This document shows, one piece after another, positions 48,699 to 61,500 of a DNA stretch of 64,000 nucleotides (the stretch's first letter is position 1; each line of letters begins with the position of its first letter). The stretch is from Coprinellus micaceus (Eukaryota; Basidiomycota; Agaricomycetes; Agaricales; Psathyrellaceae). The stretch lies in contig OX596335.1 of assembly GCA_951394405.1 (NCBI GenBank), positions 2,976,001 to 3,040,000 of the forward strand, written 5' to 3'. The notes beneath the pieces are model-generated. The model was not told where the DNA came from. It did no database searches and saw only the letters and a list, made by a program, of their open reading frames with translations. The translations under genes were made by a program, and so were the position numbers.

Positions 48699-51600
48699 GC
48701 GTTGAACGTGGAAGGAAGGAGAGTTGCGTCATGGTTGAGTTCAGGTCGCAGCGCTCTGAATCATGTGATTGAGGCTGGACGCGCTCAACATCACTGTGTT
48801 GAGGATAAATGGACCAACAAATATCTGGCTTTATCAATCCCGCCACCACTGCCATGCCAACCAGCCCGACGACCCCTCTGATAACTCCTGGTCATCGCAG
48901 GTGGACCTGGAGATTGACCGAAACCGTGCGCGCAGTAGAACTATTCCTGGGTGGGGCCATTTGAAACAAGGGGCGTGATGCACTCGCGCAATACTGCGAA
49001 AACTCGCGGTTGTATCATGTTACTGAAATGGAGGGTGTTCAGGCTGCGATGATATGAGCACTGGTAAAGGATGTGGAATGTCTGCATGCATTCTTTGGTT
49101 TCAAAACATCAGACCGATTGCCTTGGTTCATGTCAAGGCTGACCATGTTTGCCGCAGCACAGCGCGGCAGTTCTCAATCTGTATCCCTTACGGTGTTTTG
49201 AACCATGACACACCCTCTTCAGGCGTAAACTCGATTCCGACAGTGCATGAGATTTTAATGGGGGAATTCGCCAATATATTCTACCTCACACGGGCCTGGA
49301 AAGGGCCCACAATGGGGAAAGTCGCACATCTTCGTCAACACTTCTCCGCGACTCAGACGCCTCGGAGCTTTGTCTGCGTTTGTTACGGTCGGATCTGGAC
49401 TGTGATTCACATCTCATTCCTGCCCACTGTAGAAGTTGTCGAAACGCGAGCAAGACGGCTACAGCTACGGAGGATCGCCACACTTAGAATAGAAACCTTG
49501 TGGATGAGCACCACATCGCAAGCCCATCTTTGGCCTCTTCTCCAATGTTCATGACTTCGTCGTTCAGCAAGGAAGGTGCTCAAGACTGCGCCTAAGAAGG
49601 TCCCCTGACATTCGATACAATGGTGGAAGGCCGCCACCCTCTACGAATGACAGCAGCAGCAGCAACAGCCTACCCCGCTCCTCGTTAGATGGCTCGGTCT
49701 AACCACGCCCTCGCCGTGGGAACCCAAACCGATCACACCTTGAAATGTGGCGGGACTTATCTAGTTTACCCGTGCTGTCCTAATCGACGGAGACTCTGGC
49801 ATATGTGGTGCAGCAGGAGGAACCGTCGAACCCTAGGCGGGGACAGCCTACCCGGCACCGGAGTCAGTAGCCTACTGAAAGCCTGAAAGCAGGGAAGGGG
49901 AAATCGTCATCGGAATGGCCGGACCTGGTGGACCTGGTGGAGGTCTGGTAGTTGAGCTCTCAAACTGAAACGCCGCGGCTTGCCGATGACACCTGGTCAC
50001 CCCTCCACGCGTGATCTAGGTTCAGGCGTAGCCGGATTTCTCTGAAGCGCTCTCGCAAGCTAGCAATCTACATGACCAGACGGCTGAGGAGCCAAGGCCC
50101 ACATGTCGTAGCAGAAGGCATAATCTGCCGTAACTTGACCTCATCGACCTGCCCCGAGAATTATGGAGGATCGCACCAAGGGTTTCTTGCTGGTGCGGAA
50201 TAGGAACTGTATCGTTATCTATTCACGCACGGATTCGAATCGCAATCCACTCTGGGCGCCAGTCCAAAAATGGGTCCGGTTTCGGGCAAGGGCCTCTCGG
50301 AAGTACTCTGGGCTTGGAGGCTCAGATGCAGACCAAAATAAACAATAAAGGCCTCTTACAGCTGCTTGCAATATCGTAGACCTTTTCCAAAATTCCGGGG
50401 TGCATGACAGAACCTCGAAGCCTTTTGGGCATCGCTCTCGCCATATTATCGCCGTGAGTCACGCTTTTTGGGCAACGGGGCCGGAGTAATGGCCTCCATA
50501 TATTCGTCGCAGCGAATCGCAAGTGGGCGGCGGAATGGCCGGTAAGGGGCCAAATTCGGGTGGGGACATCGCTGTGGAGAGGGTGGGGCGCTCAGGTGCG
50601 TATCTGAAATGGGGTGTAAGCGCTTTGACCGCCCAGTTTCAAGCCCATCGGGGCTTCCTCTCAGATCGGCTCGAGGTTTGGGCCTCGCAAAATTCTCCAT
50701 CCCTGGAACGTTGACTCGCACATACATTCCAAAAGGCCAATAACTAATGCATACACATAATACCTAAGCATGAAACCCGCCCCCAGGACGATCGTATGCA
50801 TCGCTCTATTGGCATACAATCCCAAGCTTTTTTCCGGAATGCCATCGTACGGGATCCTAAACTACCCCAATGCTGGAACATGCTGACGAACGTGGGGCGA
50901 AACTTATGGCGAGACACCTTAGGGCCAATCCATGATAGGGCGGCCCAAGGTCACAAGGGAGCTCAGACCCCAACGTCCCTACCACACACCTCAGTGGGTC
51001 GGCACGTTGAGTATTCAGACCTGGACATCCTCTACGTTCCCCTAGCTCAGCTAGACGAAGTATTGCAGTCTGCGCTTCTACGACGAGGGGAAGGTCCGGG
51101 GATAGATCAAAAGGGGGAAAGGACACGCAGAAGGCGTTAGTGGAGAGTAAGTACGCTGCGATGAGGACGTCAGGTGCAACGAAACACATTACCGTCGCCA
51201 TTCGGGTAACCCACCCCATCGTTGGAGCTGATTGATTACACTTCAAGTGGGTTGCGTTGGAGGGCATGCGAGTGCTTACTCCACGACGTCTATGTGCAAT
51301 ATCAGCAACCCCAACCCGTAGCAGTAGGTAGGGTGGCGTACTCACACGAAGCCGACAGCCTCGCCTTCGTGCAGATGGTAAGGCAAGAAGGACAGAGCGT
51401 GGCTGAACACAGATGGGGGGCACTGGGCTCAACGCATGGGACTTGCCAATGTGGTGGTAGCAGATGAAAGCAGTGGAAGCTGCGGTTGGGACCGCTGCCA
51501 AAGGTATAGGATTTTTTCGAGCGGAGATTCGTGGTATGATGGTTCAAATAGCCACAAACATCGTAACGTCGCCGGCTGGTCAGAGAATCACGCTTTGACC

Positions 51601-51939
51601 AATTGATACCCGACCACTCGCCTCGTTCTTAGACCCCAACTGCCTGTCTCTCTGACTTCCATCTGCGCACCATCCCATCCCACCATTCACTGGCCTTGTG
51701 TCCCCACCAACTTACTCCCATATCCCACCGTTATCCTTGACCATGGAGGGCCATACAAAGCAAGCACTCGCTCCCAAATTTTGGGAAGCCAACGCATCGG
51801 GACCCGAGTCGTCCGTCTATGTTTGGACCATCAATGCTGGCCTATCTTTAGAGGGGGGAGTGGAAGACAAGGGAGAGGCGCAACCACGTCGGCAACTCCA
51901 TAAGTAATAGTGATACGTAGCCTCTACTGACACACTTAA
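48699..51939. other. Gene-poor accessory stretch
   Basis: About 3.2 kb in which I can support no gene. The frames are short and unrelated to known families on both strands. There is a small CAG-type run near 49650-49662 and a ggacctggtgg repeat near 49922-49940. A minus-strand segment around 51140-51240 (RMATVMCFVAPDVLIAAYLL) resembles one transmembrane helix of multi-pass basidiomycete membrane proteins, but the rest of such a gene is absent; a decayed fragment is possible. Confidence 0.5.
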
Positions 51940-54900
51940 TCAAAGGAAACTCCCTGGATCGTCATACATATCGTTGTAAGCCTCGCGTTCCCAATCATCC
52001 CCTTCTTCACCAAAGTCATCGTCAGGTTCCCCTTCGCTATCGTCTTCGCCATTCGCCGTGTCTAACCCGAAGTCTGCGTCGAATGGTTCCCCCTCCGCGT
52101 ATGCTTCTGGTATGGCATCATCTACGCTATGTATCGGATTATTGGGCTGTGGCCCTTCCAGGCTAGTCTCACTCGATCCGGAGTGAATGGGAGGCATCGC
52201 GGGTTGCGTACAGTTGCTGGTGGATGGCGGGTTTAGGTCCAACGTAGGATCCGCATTTCGAGTGTGTCCACTGCTACCGCGATCCAGGCAGTAATCAAAA
52301 GTGGGGGGGAGGCGGGGGATTACTGCAGGAGGGAAGTCCGAGCCATGCATGTAAGTGTGGCCTACGGACATTCCGTATTGGTACCTCATGAATGAATCTC
52401 GGTCTGCGAATCTACTCTGAGGTCAGGATGGCGATCTCGACTCCCGCACAAAATGGTACACGCACTTATTTATGTAGTATTCTTTCCACAGTCTGTTCGT
52501 CCGAACCAGATTGGTTGGAGGGGTCAGGATGTTGGAGGGCCCTACGGAGAACCGAGGAATGAGATGTACTCCTCGGATGATCTGGGAGGGGTCCACAAAG
52601 TCTACCGACTCCCGCGAGGCAAGGGAGGAATGGGCAAGGCGGTCGAGCCTGAATTCTTCCCCGAATGCCAAGGAATCGTACCAATGTACCCATCCAAAGT
52701 CGATTCGGTGCCATGCATAATCCAGCTTGCCGTCAGGCAAAAGCCCGATAAACGAGACATTCGCATGAAGTATGCCGATAACCTTCCCGTAGAGGTAAGG
52801 GCATATCGCCGTGGACGACCCATGCTTATACATGCTGTTTAACAGCATGACATTGCACTGGGAGCTGTCAACATGTATCACGTCGTCTTCGCTCCGGACG
52901 TCGTACGTCGTGTACCGTATTCGCATGGTCTTGTGAGCATACAGCCGATCCTTCTCGAACGCAATCTTGGTCCAGTCGCATTGAGCCTCAGCTGTGCGGG
53001 GATAGCCTAACAGGTCTAATAGCCGTGGGAGGAGGTGTTTCTTCAGTTTGGGAATAAAGTCCTGTAACCACAGTCGAGGATCAATCATTTGGATTTGAGG
53101 CCACCTCGAGCGGGGCTGAACGTACCGTGCAGTAGCTGTGCCTATAGGCCTGATCCTCCGTATACTGGAAGAAGGCAAGAGGGACGGGTGTGTTTTGGTT
53201 CGCAGCCATGAAGTATCGGAAACAGGGTGGTGGAACCGCCCCACGGGGGCATTCAGATGCCCGAGGGGATGTAGGTGCTTGAGGGGATGTAGGTGCTTGA
53301 GGGGATGTAGGTGCATGAGGAGATGTAGGTGCATGAGGGGATGTAGGTGTTTGGGGGGATGCCGATGCTTGAGGCTCATGTGCTCGAGGTGTTGCGCTGG
53401 TCGCAGGCAAGCCTGAGCGCGACCGTTCGTCAAGCTGCCCTCGTATCCGCGATAATCGACTAATCCGGCGTTCTATTTGTGTAAACTGATTTTCGTAGTT
53501 TTTCTTGTCTGTTCGAGGATACCATGATTTCGGGGTACGGTGAAACGACTCGCCCTGCAGTATGCAGGCAATCACTAATCAGCACGCGAACGGGAGTGCA
53601 AGGTAAAGCCTACCAATTCCGTTGAATATGAATCGGTGGTTCCCAATCTACGTATGACGGCGCAATAGTCACCCAGATGGTGGAACTTGATCGTGAATAC
53701 ACCCAATGATGCTGGCCTACGAGTAGCATTGCCGGGCTGGGGCGCTCCTTTCTTCTTCGCATCTCGGCGCATCCTGGCTTCAGCTTCCTTTTTGAGCTCT
53801 TTGGTATTGAAGTGAGAACACGTATCACGATTGAATAACCTCATTTGTGCCCCTAGGCGTGCGGTTGTATACTCAAGAAGTTGGAGAGTGAAATCATTGT
53901 GAGAGCGAAGTTTCGCCAGTGCATGCCACTGGGCACAGATGTAGAGAAGTGTGAGTAGGTTGTCATTGTGTGGGTTTGGAAGGAGCGATTCAAATGCTGG
54001 GATAGCGCACTGGTTGGAACGGTTACTGAGGGGAGGCTTTTCGGCGAAAGGGACAACAACGGCTCACCTGCAGCAAATCTTCATAGTCGCGGGCTGCCAT
54101 CCTTTTCATCTCAGACGCATTGACACTGAACTTGCGGATTGTGTCCCTTCCGAATCCGGGCGTCGAGCGGTATCTAATGAAGATCGCTCTGAATTTACAG
54201 GTTCGAAAAAGGCGTAGAAGCTCACCTCCAGTCCAACTCCGCCGAAAGGGTAATATCGGATTGGGCGGGGTTCGCGTGCAGGATGCGAATGAGATGAATG
54301 AAAAGAGTTTTCCAAACACCAATTTCGAACTCATGCATGAGGTCGGCCACTAGGGTGGGGATCACCGCAAACTGAAGCGGCGAAAGAGCTTTGTGGAACG
54401 CATTCTATTCAAGGCGGGGAGGTCAGAGTTAAAATGTAAGGCCGTGATTACGCTGAAAGACATACCTCAACAACGGTCAGAGATAGCGGGAAGAGGGCGT
54501 CTTCCACTTTTGTGCCATCAAAAGCCGAACCTTCTTCTATCGTTTTGCGGGCTTGCGAAACGAGAGTAATTTGATCTGCTTCGCAGCGCGTTTTGCTGAC
54601 ACGCTCTGTGTCATTGGGCGCCCCAAGTTTGTCCAACCCCTCCCTCCCGACCAAACAACGATGGCAAGGATAACACCCATTGTTCCTCACTCCCGCGACG
54701 AGTATCCTACGAGAAGAAGTTAGACACCCAGCATTTCAGCATGGCAAAAAACCTACCGCTCTGGATAATCAGCGGAGTAGGTAAAGATCCTGGGGTAGAA
54801 GCATCGACGTTTTTCATCAGGACAATCAAGGATGAGTCCATCTGCCATTGCGTCGACAAACTCTCGATCGAGGAGAATGGACCACTGGGCGTGGAATAAT

Positions 54901-56622
54901 TCGCGAGCACAGTGCGATGTCAATTCTTTCTTCGGTAATTTCCCGCCATTTCTCTCCTTGAGATAATCGTTAAAGTCGCTTGGGAGCTGCCAGAATGATT
55001 GTGAAGCGATTTGAAAGAACAGGCCGAGGGACATCCAACGAGGCTTACCTTCTTGAAATAAGCGACCTGGCGTCCGAGACGCGCGGATGACTTGTGCCTC
55101 TGATCCTTGGACTCGTTTCCGAAGAATAGGTAGCATGGCCAGAGACCAGCAGTCCCAAAAGAGGTGAGATGCGTCCCGTCGGACCAAAACATCAGTGCGA
55201 CGACGACGCGTTCTAACCCTCTGTTTCTATCAGTCGAGGGCAGTCTTTGTATGGCTTCGTTAGCGTTACGGAACTCCCGAGAACTGTACATCTCCCCATA
55301 GAGCTCAACTTCCGGAGAATCTTTATTTCTCTTCCAGCGTTCCTCGTAAGGTTGGAAGTGAAAATTAAGACTCTCCGTCGGATCAGTGACCTTCTCTCTG
55401 ATTACAGAAACCAGCGAGCGGTGATAGAAGTTCCCTGCATGGTATAGCTCTATACCACTGTTCTTCAACCCCTTGTGGAATGGGACCTCGATAAAAACGG
55501 GAGAGCATATCCAACCGTCGTTCGACTGGTCGCCGACGTCCCCCTCAGAGGCCGAACCGAGAGCCTTGAACGCGCTTCTCCAATTGGTGCTGGCGATGCC
55601 AGTAATGTCAAAGCTGGGGCTCTTGAGGATTGTCGTGAGTTTTTGAAAGTCGCGGAGTGATTTGTTGGTTGAGTTCCAGAACCACTCGGCCAGGCGGAAT
55701 GCGGACTCGTTAGAAAACGGCTCGAGATCGATATCTGGGCAGGCCTTTGGGGTGTGGTTTCTCGCAACCCCTTCACGATCGTCGTCACCGCTAACGGCAG
55801 CTTCGAGCTGAGCAGAGCCTCGGGCGGAACAACTTCCCTCCGGCCTATAATACGTCCTAGTGACCCCAAACACGTTGTTTGAAGATTTCTCGACGATGAG
55901 GGGTCTATGGTCGGCTGGTGGGAGAGTCGGCCTTGCTTCTGCGGAAGTCCCGTCACCTGGCATGAACGAGGAGGCAAATCAGCGACTAAGAAGCGCAATT
56001 ATAATTGACGAGTAGCACGTACGCGCATCCGGCGGTGCAAGCCTATTTTGGGAACGTCGCACTCGCTGAGCTTTGGGTTCGTCGTGTTGGAATTTTTTCG
56101 GGAGGTGCCTCTGCCTCTCCCCTTTTCTTTGGCCGATGGGTAGATCGAGATCAGCAGGCTGAGGAGCCTCTAGCTACCGCCCCCAATCACTCGAGTCAAC
56201 GTCTAATGCGACAATGATTTGAACAGCACAGTACCGTGTGATGGTCTGCTAAAGGAGCACGATGTCTGTGTCCCTGCTGAGAATCATCCTGTGGCAAGGA
56301 TGAGATGTCAACATGCGGAATGGGATCCCAGGAAAGTACTGATGCGTACTATTGCCATCGGTTCGCCAAGATCGTCGTCGCCTGGGGTCTCTGTACCCAT
56401 GTTCTGGGAAGGGGCGGACGTCTGTCCCTCGAAACGCCTACTACGGGCATTGAGCCGTTCGCGTTTTCTGCTTTCCCAAAAGATTCTGGTGTGGCCGAGA
56501 AGTTCTGTCAAGTGCGACTTCGCTCGTTTGCATTTTCGCTGGTGCGTATCGAGGTGGTGGGCGGCGGTATAGCGCCTTCCACAATGTAAGCAATTATGGG
56601 CTGCGAGCTGAATTGCATCCAT
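51940..56622 (-). mobile_element. Plavaka-family DNA transposon (coding core)
   Basis: The limits given are those of the transposase gene; terminal inverted repeats and target-site duplications were not found by eye. Plavaka elements are a CACTA-related class II group frequent in agaricomycete genomes. The conserved blocks appear in family order on the minus strand and no frameshift or stop was seen in the spliced frame. Confidence 0.8.
51940..56622 (-). CDS. Plavaka-type transposase with N-terminal zinc finger
   Basis: The likely start at 56622 gives MDAIQLAAHNCLHCGRRYTA followed by HHLDTHQRKC, a C2HC/C2H2-like finger. Later exons carry NVFGVTRTYYRPEG, AFRLAEWFWNSTNKSLRDF, VVVALMFWSDGTHLTSFGTA directly followed by GLWPCYLFFGNESKDQR, CYPCHRCLVGREGLDK and VIPTLVADLMHEFEIGVWKT with HLIRILHAN. 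Next come CAQWHALAKLRSHNDFTLQL, FHHLGDYCAVIRRLGTTDSY, then DFIPKLKKHLLPRLLDLLGY and WKEYYIN spliced to NRFADRDSFMRY. The C-terminus is acidic (DDFGEEGDDWEREAYNDMYD). At least ten introns were needed; the junctions from 55.9 kb to 52.4 kb were followed and stay open. It includes a hexapeptide repeat region described separately. The full frame suggests a recently active element. Confidence 0.82.
53262..53370. repeat. 18-bp minisatellite inside the transposase gene
   Basis: About five to six copies of an 18-bp unit (+ strand ttgaggggatgtaggtgc) lie in tandem with small changes. On the coding strand they give PTSPHA/PTSPQA hexapeptides. Copy number changes would keep the frame. Confidence 0.85.
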
Positions 56623-58557
56623 GAGGACCGGGGAAGAGGGGGCACAGCTATATGGGAGTGTGCCAGTGGGGTTTATATTGTGGGGGAATAGTGGCGGGCG
56701 GTCCACCGCAGCTGGTCGAACAGCGGCGCAGTCCGACGTCGAAGGACCGCTCCCCACCGTGAGTGCGCCTACAGCTATGGAAACAATCACCTCTGGCGGG
56801 GGCCTGTTCGTGTTTGGTTTCTATCTTTCTGCTGGGACTATGGGAAAGTAGAGGAGAAAAACAGATAGCGAGGTCGACCTTCCAAAAGAGAGCCCACTCA
56901 GGGATTGAGGAGTGCGTGGAGACGCCGGCCCAACAACTTCTCAAGTTTCAGTGTGAAGGATTTGAGGAAGGGTACTGTGATAGTACCCAGTGCAAACTTG
57001 AAGGCACATTGGAAGATGGCGAAAAGCCGGACTCGTCTATTCAAACCATGCGATCCGGAAAAGGGGAGGAAACGAATTACAAGACAGTGTAACCAACGCT
57101 CCCGTCGTTGGTGGAGGGCCACCGTGAGGTCCAATTGGCGATGACCACTGACAGACGAGTCGTGCGACCCAGGATACCGCCTGAACTTGAAGTTGACGAG
57201 CAAGAGGCCAGAAAAAGATCGTTCCACCGATGCGACAACCGAAATACGGACGCTCGCGACGGTGAAATTGCAAAGGGGCCAATGAAGAGAAATAGTACGA
57301 CAGCTTGAGAGAAGGAAGCTTGAAGCCGTCTTCTCAAAACGCGTTTCATTCCACGTTCTGGAGAGCTGTAGGACAAGTGCCCTTAAACCAGAGACCAACT
57401 TGATCTTTTCTCGCGAGGCAGGCGTGTGGGGCTATGAGTGGGAAGGTCTGTCGTAGCTCTTGGATGAAGGCCATGAGCTTACAGCGCCTTGGTGGTCGGT
57501 CGATGGGTTGAGTAACCGATTCGACCCCTGTTGCTGGGGAAGCGAGATATAGGTGTGCGCTTTCAGGAAGTTTGGTGCTGTGGTCATCGAGGCGGGTGAT
57601 GGGCACTGGGGATGGTGGTACCTGGGAGATGAGATTGGGTTCGGACTAGCGGAGGAGTTGTTCATGGAGGCATCAAGCCCAAGAGAGACCATCGGCGTTT
57701 CGCAGTCCGCCTGGCTTGAGGGTTCAAATCTCGGCGAGAGTGGGGGAGATGTGGTTCGAGGGTGGAGGTGTGTGTGTGAGGGTTCGCATCTGAGCCCTCT
57801 GGCTTGTAATAGAACATCGGCGGGAGCCGGTCTGGTGGGGCTTGGGGGACGCTGGGCCGAATGATTAACGAGAGTCAGCGGTGGGCTTGGACACGCTGGA
57901 AGAGGGAGGAACGAAATGGGCTCACCAAAGAGGAGATGGGGAGTCCAGGTCGCTCAGACTGAGGCGCAATACCACTACGACGCTATCCTTCACACCAGAC
58001 CCTAAACACGAATATTGGCCCAGGGATGAACGCTGAGGTTTCAGTCTGCTGCAGGACACACGTACCATATCACCAACAACACCCTTTGCAAATAGATTCC
58101 CTGCTACTCTTCTCACTGTACGATTCCGAGGGACCTTCAAGTAGATTCAAGTTGCCGACTTAGCCTGAGGGTGACGGTCACGACGATGGTGGTTGGAGTT
58201 CAACGTTCAACACTCAACGCTGAAGACCGGCCATCAAAGTTCCCATCCACTCAAGAAATTTCGCGCATCTGGGGGACTCTGCTTCCTCCGTACATCGTTC
58301 TGGACTGGTTATCATCACAGTCGCTCGTTTGACATAGGCGCCTCCTCATGCAGCCGACCTATGAAGACCCCGAGAACAACAGTCGCTCGATAAAGAGTGT
58401 GTAGCGGCAGGTAAGTGCACATATCAGGTTGAACAGATGCATAGTAAGGCTACCGCGATATACAGAGGTCTACGTTTGGGAAGCCATTCATTAAGGTAGC
58501 GAGAGTTCTAGTGAGGCGATCAAGTTACACGCCCGTCTATAAGTTGACCGTAACTGT
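56623..58557. other. Gene-poor stretch 5' of the transposase
   Basis: About 1.9 kb. The transposase frame remains open up to 56790, so an earlier start is possible. Beyond that I see only low-complexity Ser/Pro frames (minus strand 57430-57860) and no recognisable protein. One transposon terminus should lie here. Confidence 0.45.
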
Positions 58558-59874
58558 CTAGGCCTGGGTGCGCATAATCTCGAGGAGAGAGGGCATTTCG
58601 AAATCACTGGAGAGGCTCAAAGGGGGCGAGCTGCAACGAACACCCTCGTCCTCGGGTTCCGTCTCTGAGCCATCTTGCGCTACATCGTCTGCTTCCGAGT
58701 CAATTTCGGTGGGGACGGGGCTCATTGCTCGCAAGGAAGGCAGAGCAGGGCTGGCCTCGGGAACGTCTGCCTGTACCATGCCCAGGGCTGGGCGTACAAT
58801 AGAGGTCATCTCGAAGGCTCGGGAGTAAGGATGGTGCCTCCCGCTGTTGATAGGCCCTTTGCGGTTCCTGCACTTGTGGTTGGTGGCCATAGTATCGCGA
58901 AGCACAACATCCTTGCACGCAAGGCATTGTACAAATGTCGCCCAAAAGCAGGCCTCCGGGATACCCCCTGATAACTCCCACATGAGGGCTTCCTTTGGCT
59001 TTCTCGCCTCTCTGGGGGTCATTGTGGGCAGACCTGGTCACAGTAGTTTCAGCATTTGGGTACTAGGTCAATCAGAATGCTACGCACTTCTTCTTCCCAT
59101 GGTTTTCACGATGGCATTGGTCATAACTTGGGAGAGACCGCCATGGCGACCGTTCCGAAAAGACATGTCGATTTCCGAGATGTGGGCTAACTGCTGGGGA
59201 GGGAGTGCCTTGGCTGTATTGCATTCGAGGCAGTTAGTGTGTGTACTGCTATATATGGTAGTGCGCTTACCCCTCTTGGGATAGACCTTGACCTTCAACC
59301 CATTGATCGTGTAAAGCCTCTCAATGCACACTTTGAAAAAGTTAATTCTCAGCCCAGATCTGAAATAACAGGATGGGTAACGACTTACGAAGAAAGCCAC
59401 ATCTCTGCACCGCGCAGGCAGCCACGTACTCGCCATTGAGGATGGACTGGTTTCTCTCTGGATCTGAAGTCGTCATTTCGACGATCCCGACGCGCGACTC
59501 GGTGTAATTCTTGTTGTCCAAGTAGGCACAAAGGCAAGAAGGTGCTCTGAACCTATGTGTCCGACGGAGTGCCTCCCAGTCGCCTGGCGGAATCCGTTGC
59601 CACGTCTCGGAGTCGACAGGCCTTCATTTCCGAAAATGGGCAAGGGATGCGGTATTCGGTTAGCACCGTGAGGCATCGAGCAAGGAGCGATGAAAACTTA
59701 CCAAGAAAACTCTTCGAGGCTCTGAGTAGTTGAGTTCCAGTGCAGTAGAGTGGGTCCTTGTGTGTGTGTGCGCGCATGACGGCCCTCGATCTGGCGTAGA
59801 AAGTGGGCTAAGATTACCCGAATGTCGGGGCATTGCATCTCGGGATCGATGGGGGAGTTGGAGTTCAAGGACAT
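58558..59874 (-). CDS. Unrecognised multi-exon protein with CxxC...HxC motif
   Basis: I do not recognise a named family. Five exons with about four short introns can be joined without a stop. The N-terminus is MSLNSNSPIDPEMQCPDIRV, then QGPTLLHWNSTTQSLEEFSW spliced to PVDSETWQRIPPGDWEALRR. The following exons carry APSCLCAYLDNKNYTESRVG, GEYVAACAVQRCGFF, LRINFFKVCIERLYTINGLK with VKVYPKR, and LPPQQLAHISEIDMSFRNGR. The last exon contains WATFVQCLACKDVVLRDTMA followed by TNHKC, a possible zinc site, and ends with an acidic Ser-rich tail. The protein is about 380 residues. It is intact though surrounded by decayed DNA, which suggests an accessory, possibly multi-copy gene. Confidence 0.65.
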
Positions 59875-61074
59875 GATTGGTTGTCAGAGAGATACTTGTT
59901 TGAGTGGGTGTTCACGGGTGGTTGGGTATGGGTGAAGGATTATCAGAGGGCTTTTATATGTTTTCTAGGTTGACATGATTGCTGCGGTCCCTAAATCTAG
60001 CCAGGGGAACGCGTCGTTCGGGAGCTACGCATGTCAGCGATTGGGGGCGGACTACGGCGCATTTGTTAATACGGCTGCGCTAATTCGAATAGAGACGTGC
60101 GTAGGGTGGGGCTTGCGGCGCAGCGACCGCGACAGCGTCTTCAACTAACCTAGATGCGGTCAGTATTGCACCGATTCCCTCCAGGCAAATCTCGTCCTGG
60201 CTTGAACTGCCGTTAAACCCACGTCGCCTCTGAATTGAGTGCGTACAGGGGAAATATACAAAGAGGGTACCATAAACTAGAACGGGAAACTTTCGCTCTC
60301 GGCTCCATGCACATTACGACCCAAGCTAGCATCGTTCTTGTCGCCGGCGCAAACTGTCCAAGTCGCCCAACAATCCTCGGTTTAACTGGGTAATTTGATG
60401 AGGTCTCGGTGTTGGAGAAGTCCCAGTTTCTTTGCCTGCACTCGCCTATCTCCATGCATCCGCACCTGGAGTCCCAAGTTCACTTCTAATACCAGGCTAC
60501 CCTCGCACCCTTGTCGTCACCCACTCCTTCTCGGATGATTCTCTGCTCCACGGCTGATACAACACTCTGGGGGTATCGCCCCAAGTGTCTGGTCACTCAC
60601 TGAAGTCCTGGTCAGGCGTCGACTCGGGTTCGAGTTGGAGTTCCCGTCTCTCCGCGTCGGCTGCGTCAGGTCGATGTGGTGCTGGGGGCGATCAAGGGGG
60701 AACCCTTCACCTTGGAACTTCAGGCTTCGAGTCTCGCGCTAAACAATGGCGATTGTGGCAGGGAGGCTTGGGTCGGAGACCTCGTTCGCGGTTGCCTCGA
60801 TGCGAGGAGAGACGTTTGGGACTTTCGGCTCTACGATATGGGTTGGCGATTGCGGTGCATTGTCCGCGTTGCTGTATAACGCCGAGAGCGGTGGATGAGA
60901 GCGGAAAGCAGACAGGAGAGGTGTTGCCTAGTCGGTCCAGGGAGGTGAGGCTCTCTACGCGCCTCTTCCTCTCGAAATCCACCTCTTCGACTGTTGGAGG
61001 TCACTGAGCCGGCCACCCAGTGGGACGTGGCGAGGCGACTCGACCGAGGTAGTTAGCCAGGGCCGCCGGCTTCG
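59875..61074. other. Gene-poor stretch
   Basis: About 1.2 kb. It holds the 5' flank of the preceding gene. Frames on both strands between 60585 and 61016 are Ser/Arg-rich and unrelated to anything I know. I see no supportable gene. Confidence 0.45.
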
Positions 61075-61480
61075 GCGTCCGCCTTCTCTTTGAAACCTTG
61101 GTCATTGTATGGGTCGGCGACGCGAAATATTGCGATGTTGGGAATGATATCATTGAGAGCTTTCACGTCCTCAGCGCTCGCAGGTTCGAAGGCGGCGCCA
61201 GAACTGAAGAAGTCAAGGCACGCGCTGCTGGAGATGATATTGTCGAGGCTATTGTCGTCCTCGGCACGATCTCATTCAGAGACCCCATCAAGACTGGTAA
61301 TGTCGAGGCATACACCAGCCCCGAATAGGCCGCGGCACGTTGCTGCAATGTTACCGGTCGACGAATAGCGAGAACTATCAAGGATGAGAGGCGAATCAGT
61401 TAAGGCAGAGAGGCGGCCTTACGAGTAAGTATCAAAGGGGTGTCCTCGGGGCCGCCTGTGTCTTCAAATCCACGTCCGGA
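61075..61480 (-). pseudogene. Decayed second copy of the acidic-repeat gene
   Basis: On the minus strand this copies exons 1-2 of the gene at 61501-62756, with the same intron position (CTTACTCgtaagg against CTTCACTCgtaagg). It preserves SSACLDFFSSGAAFEPASAE and NDIIPNIAIFRVAD, but has an in-frame TGA shortly before (LDGVSE then stop) and no continuation into the third exon. It is therefore a truncated duplicate. Confidence 0.7.
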
Positions 61481-61500
61481 AATTGGAGGGGGCCGTACAA

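Noticed and set aside
50857..51501. 214-codon minus-strand frame with one hydrophobic segment
   Set aside because: Only one helix resembles basidiomycete multi-pass proteins; the rest has no family features and no partner exons. At most a decayed fragment.
57721..57745. ggttcaaatctc resembling a tRNA T-loop
   Set aside because: The neighbouring bases cannot form the 5-bp T stem or a cloverleaf.
57430..57865. Ser/Pro-rich minus-strand frame of over 100 codons
   Set aside because: Low complexity, no start in good context, no conserved block, inside the region that should hold a transposon end.
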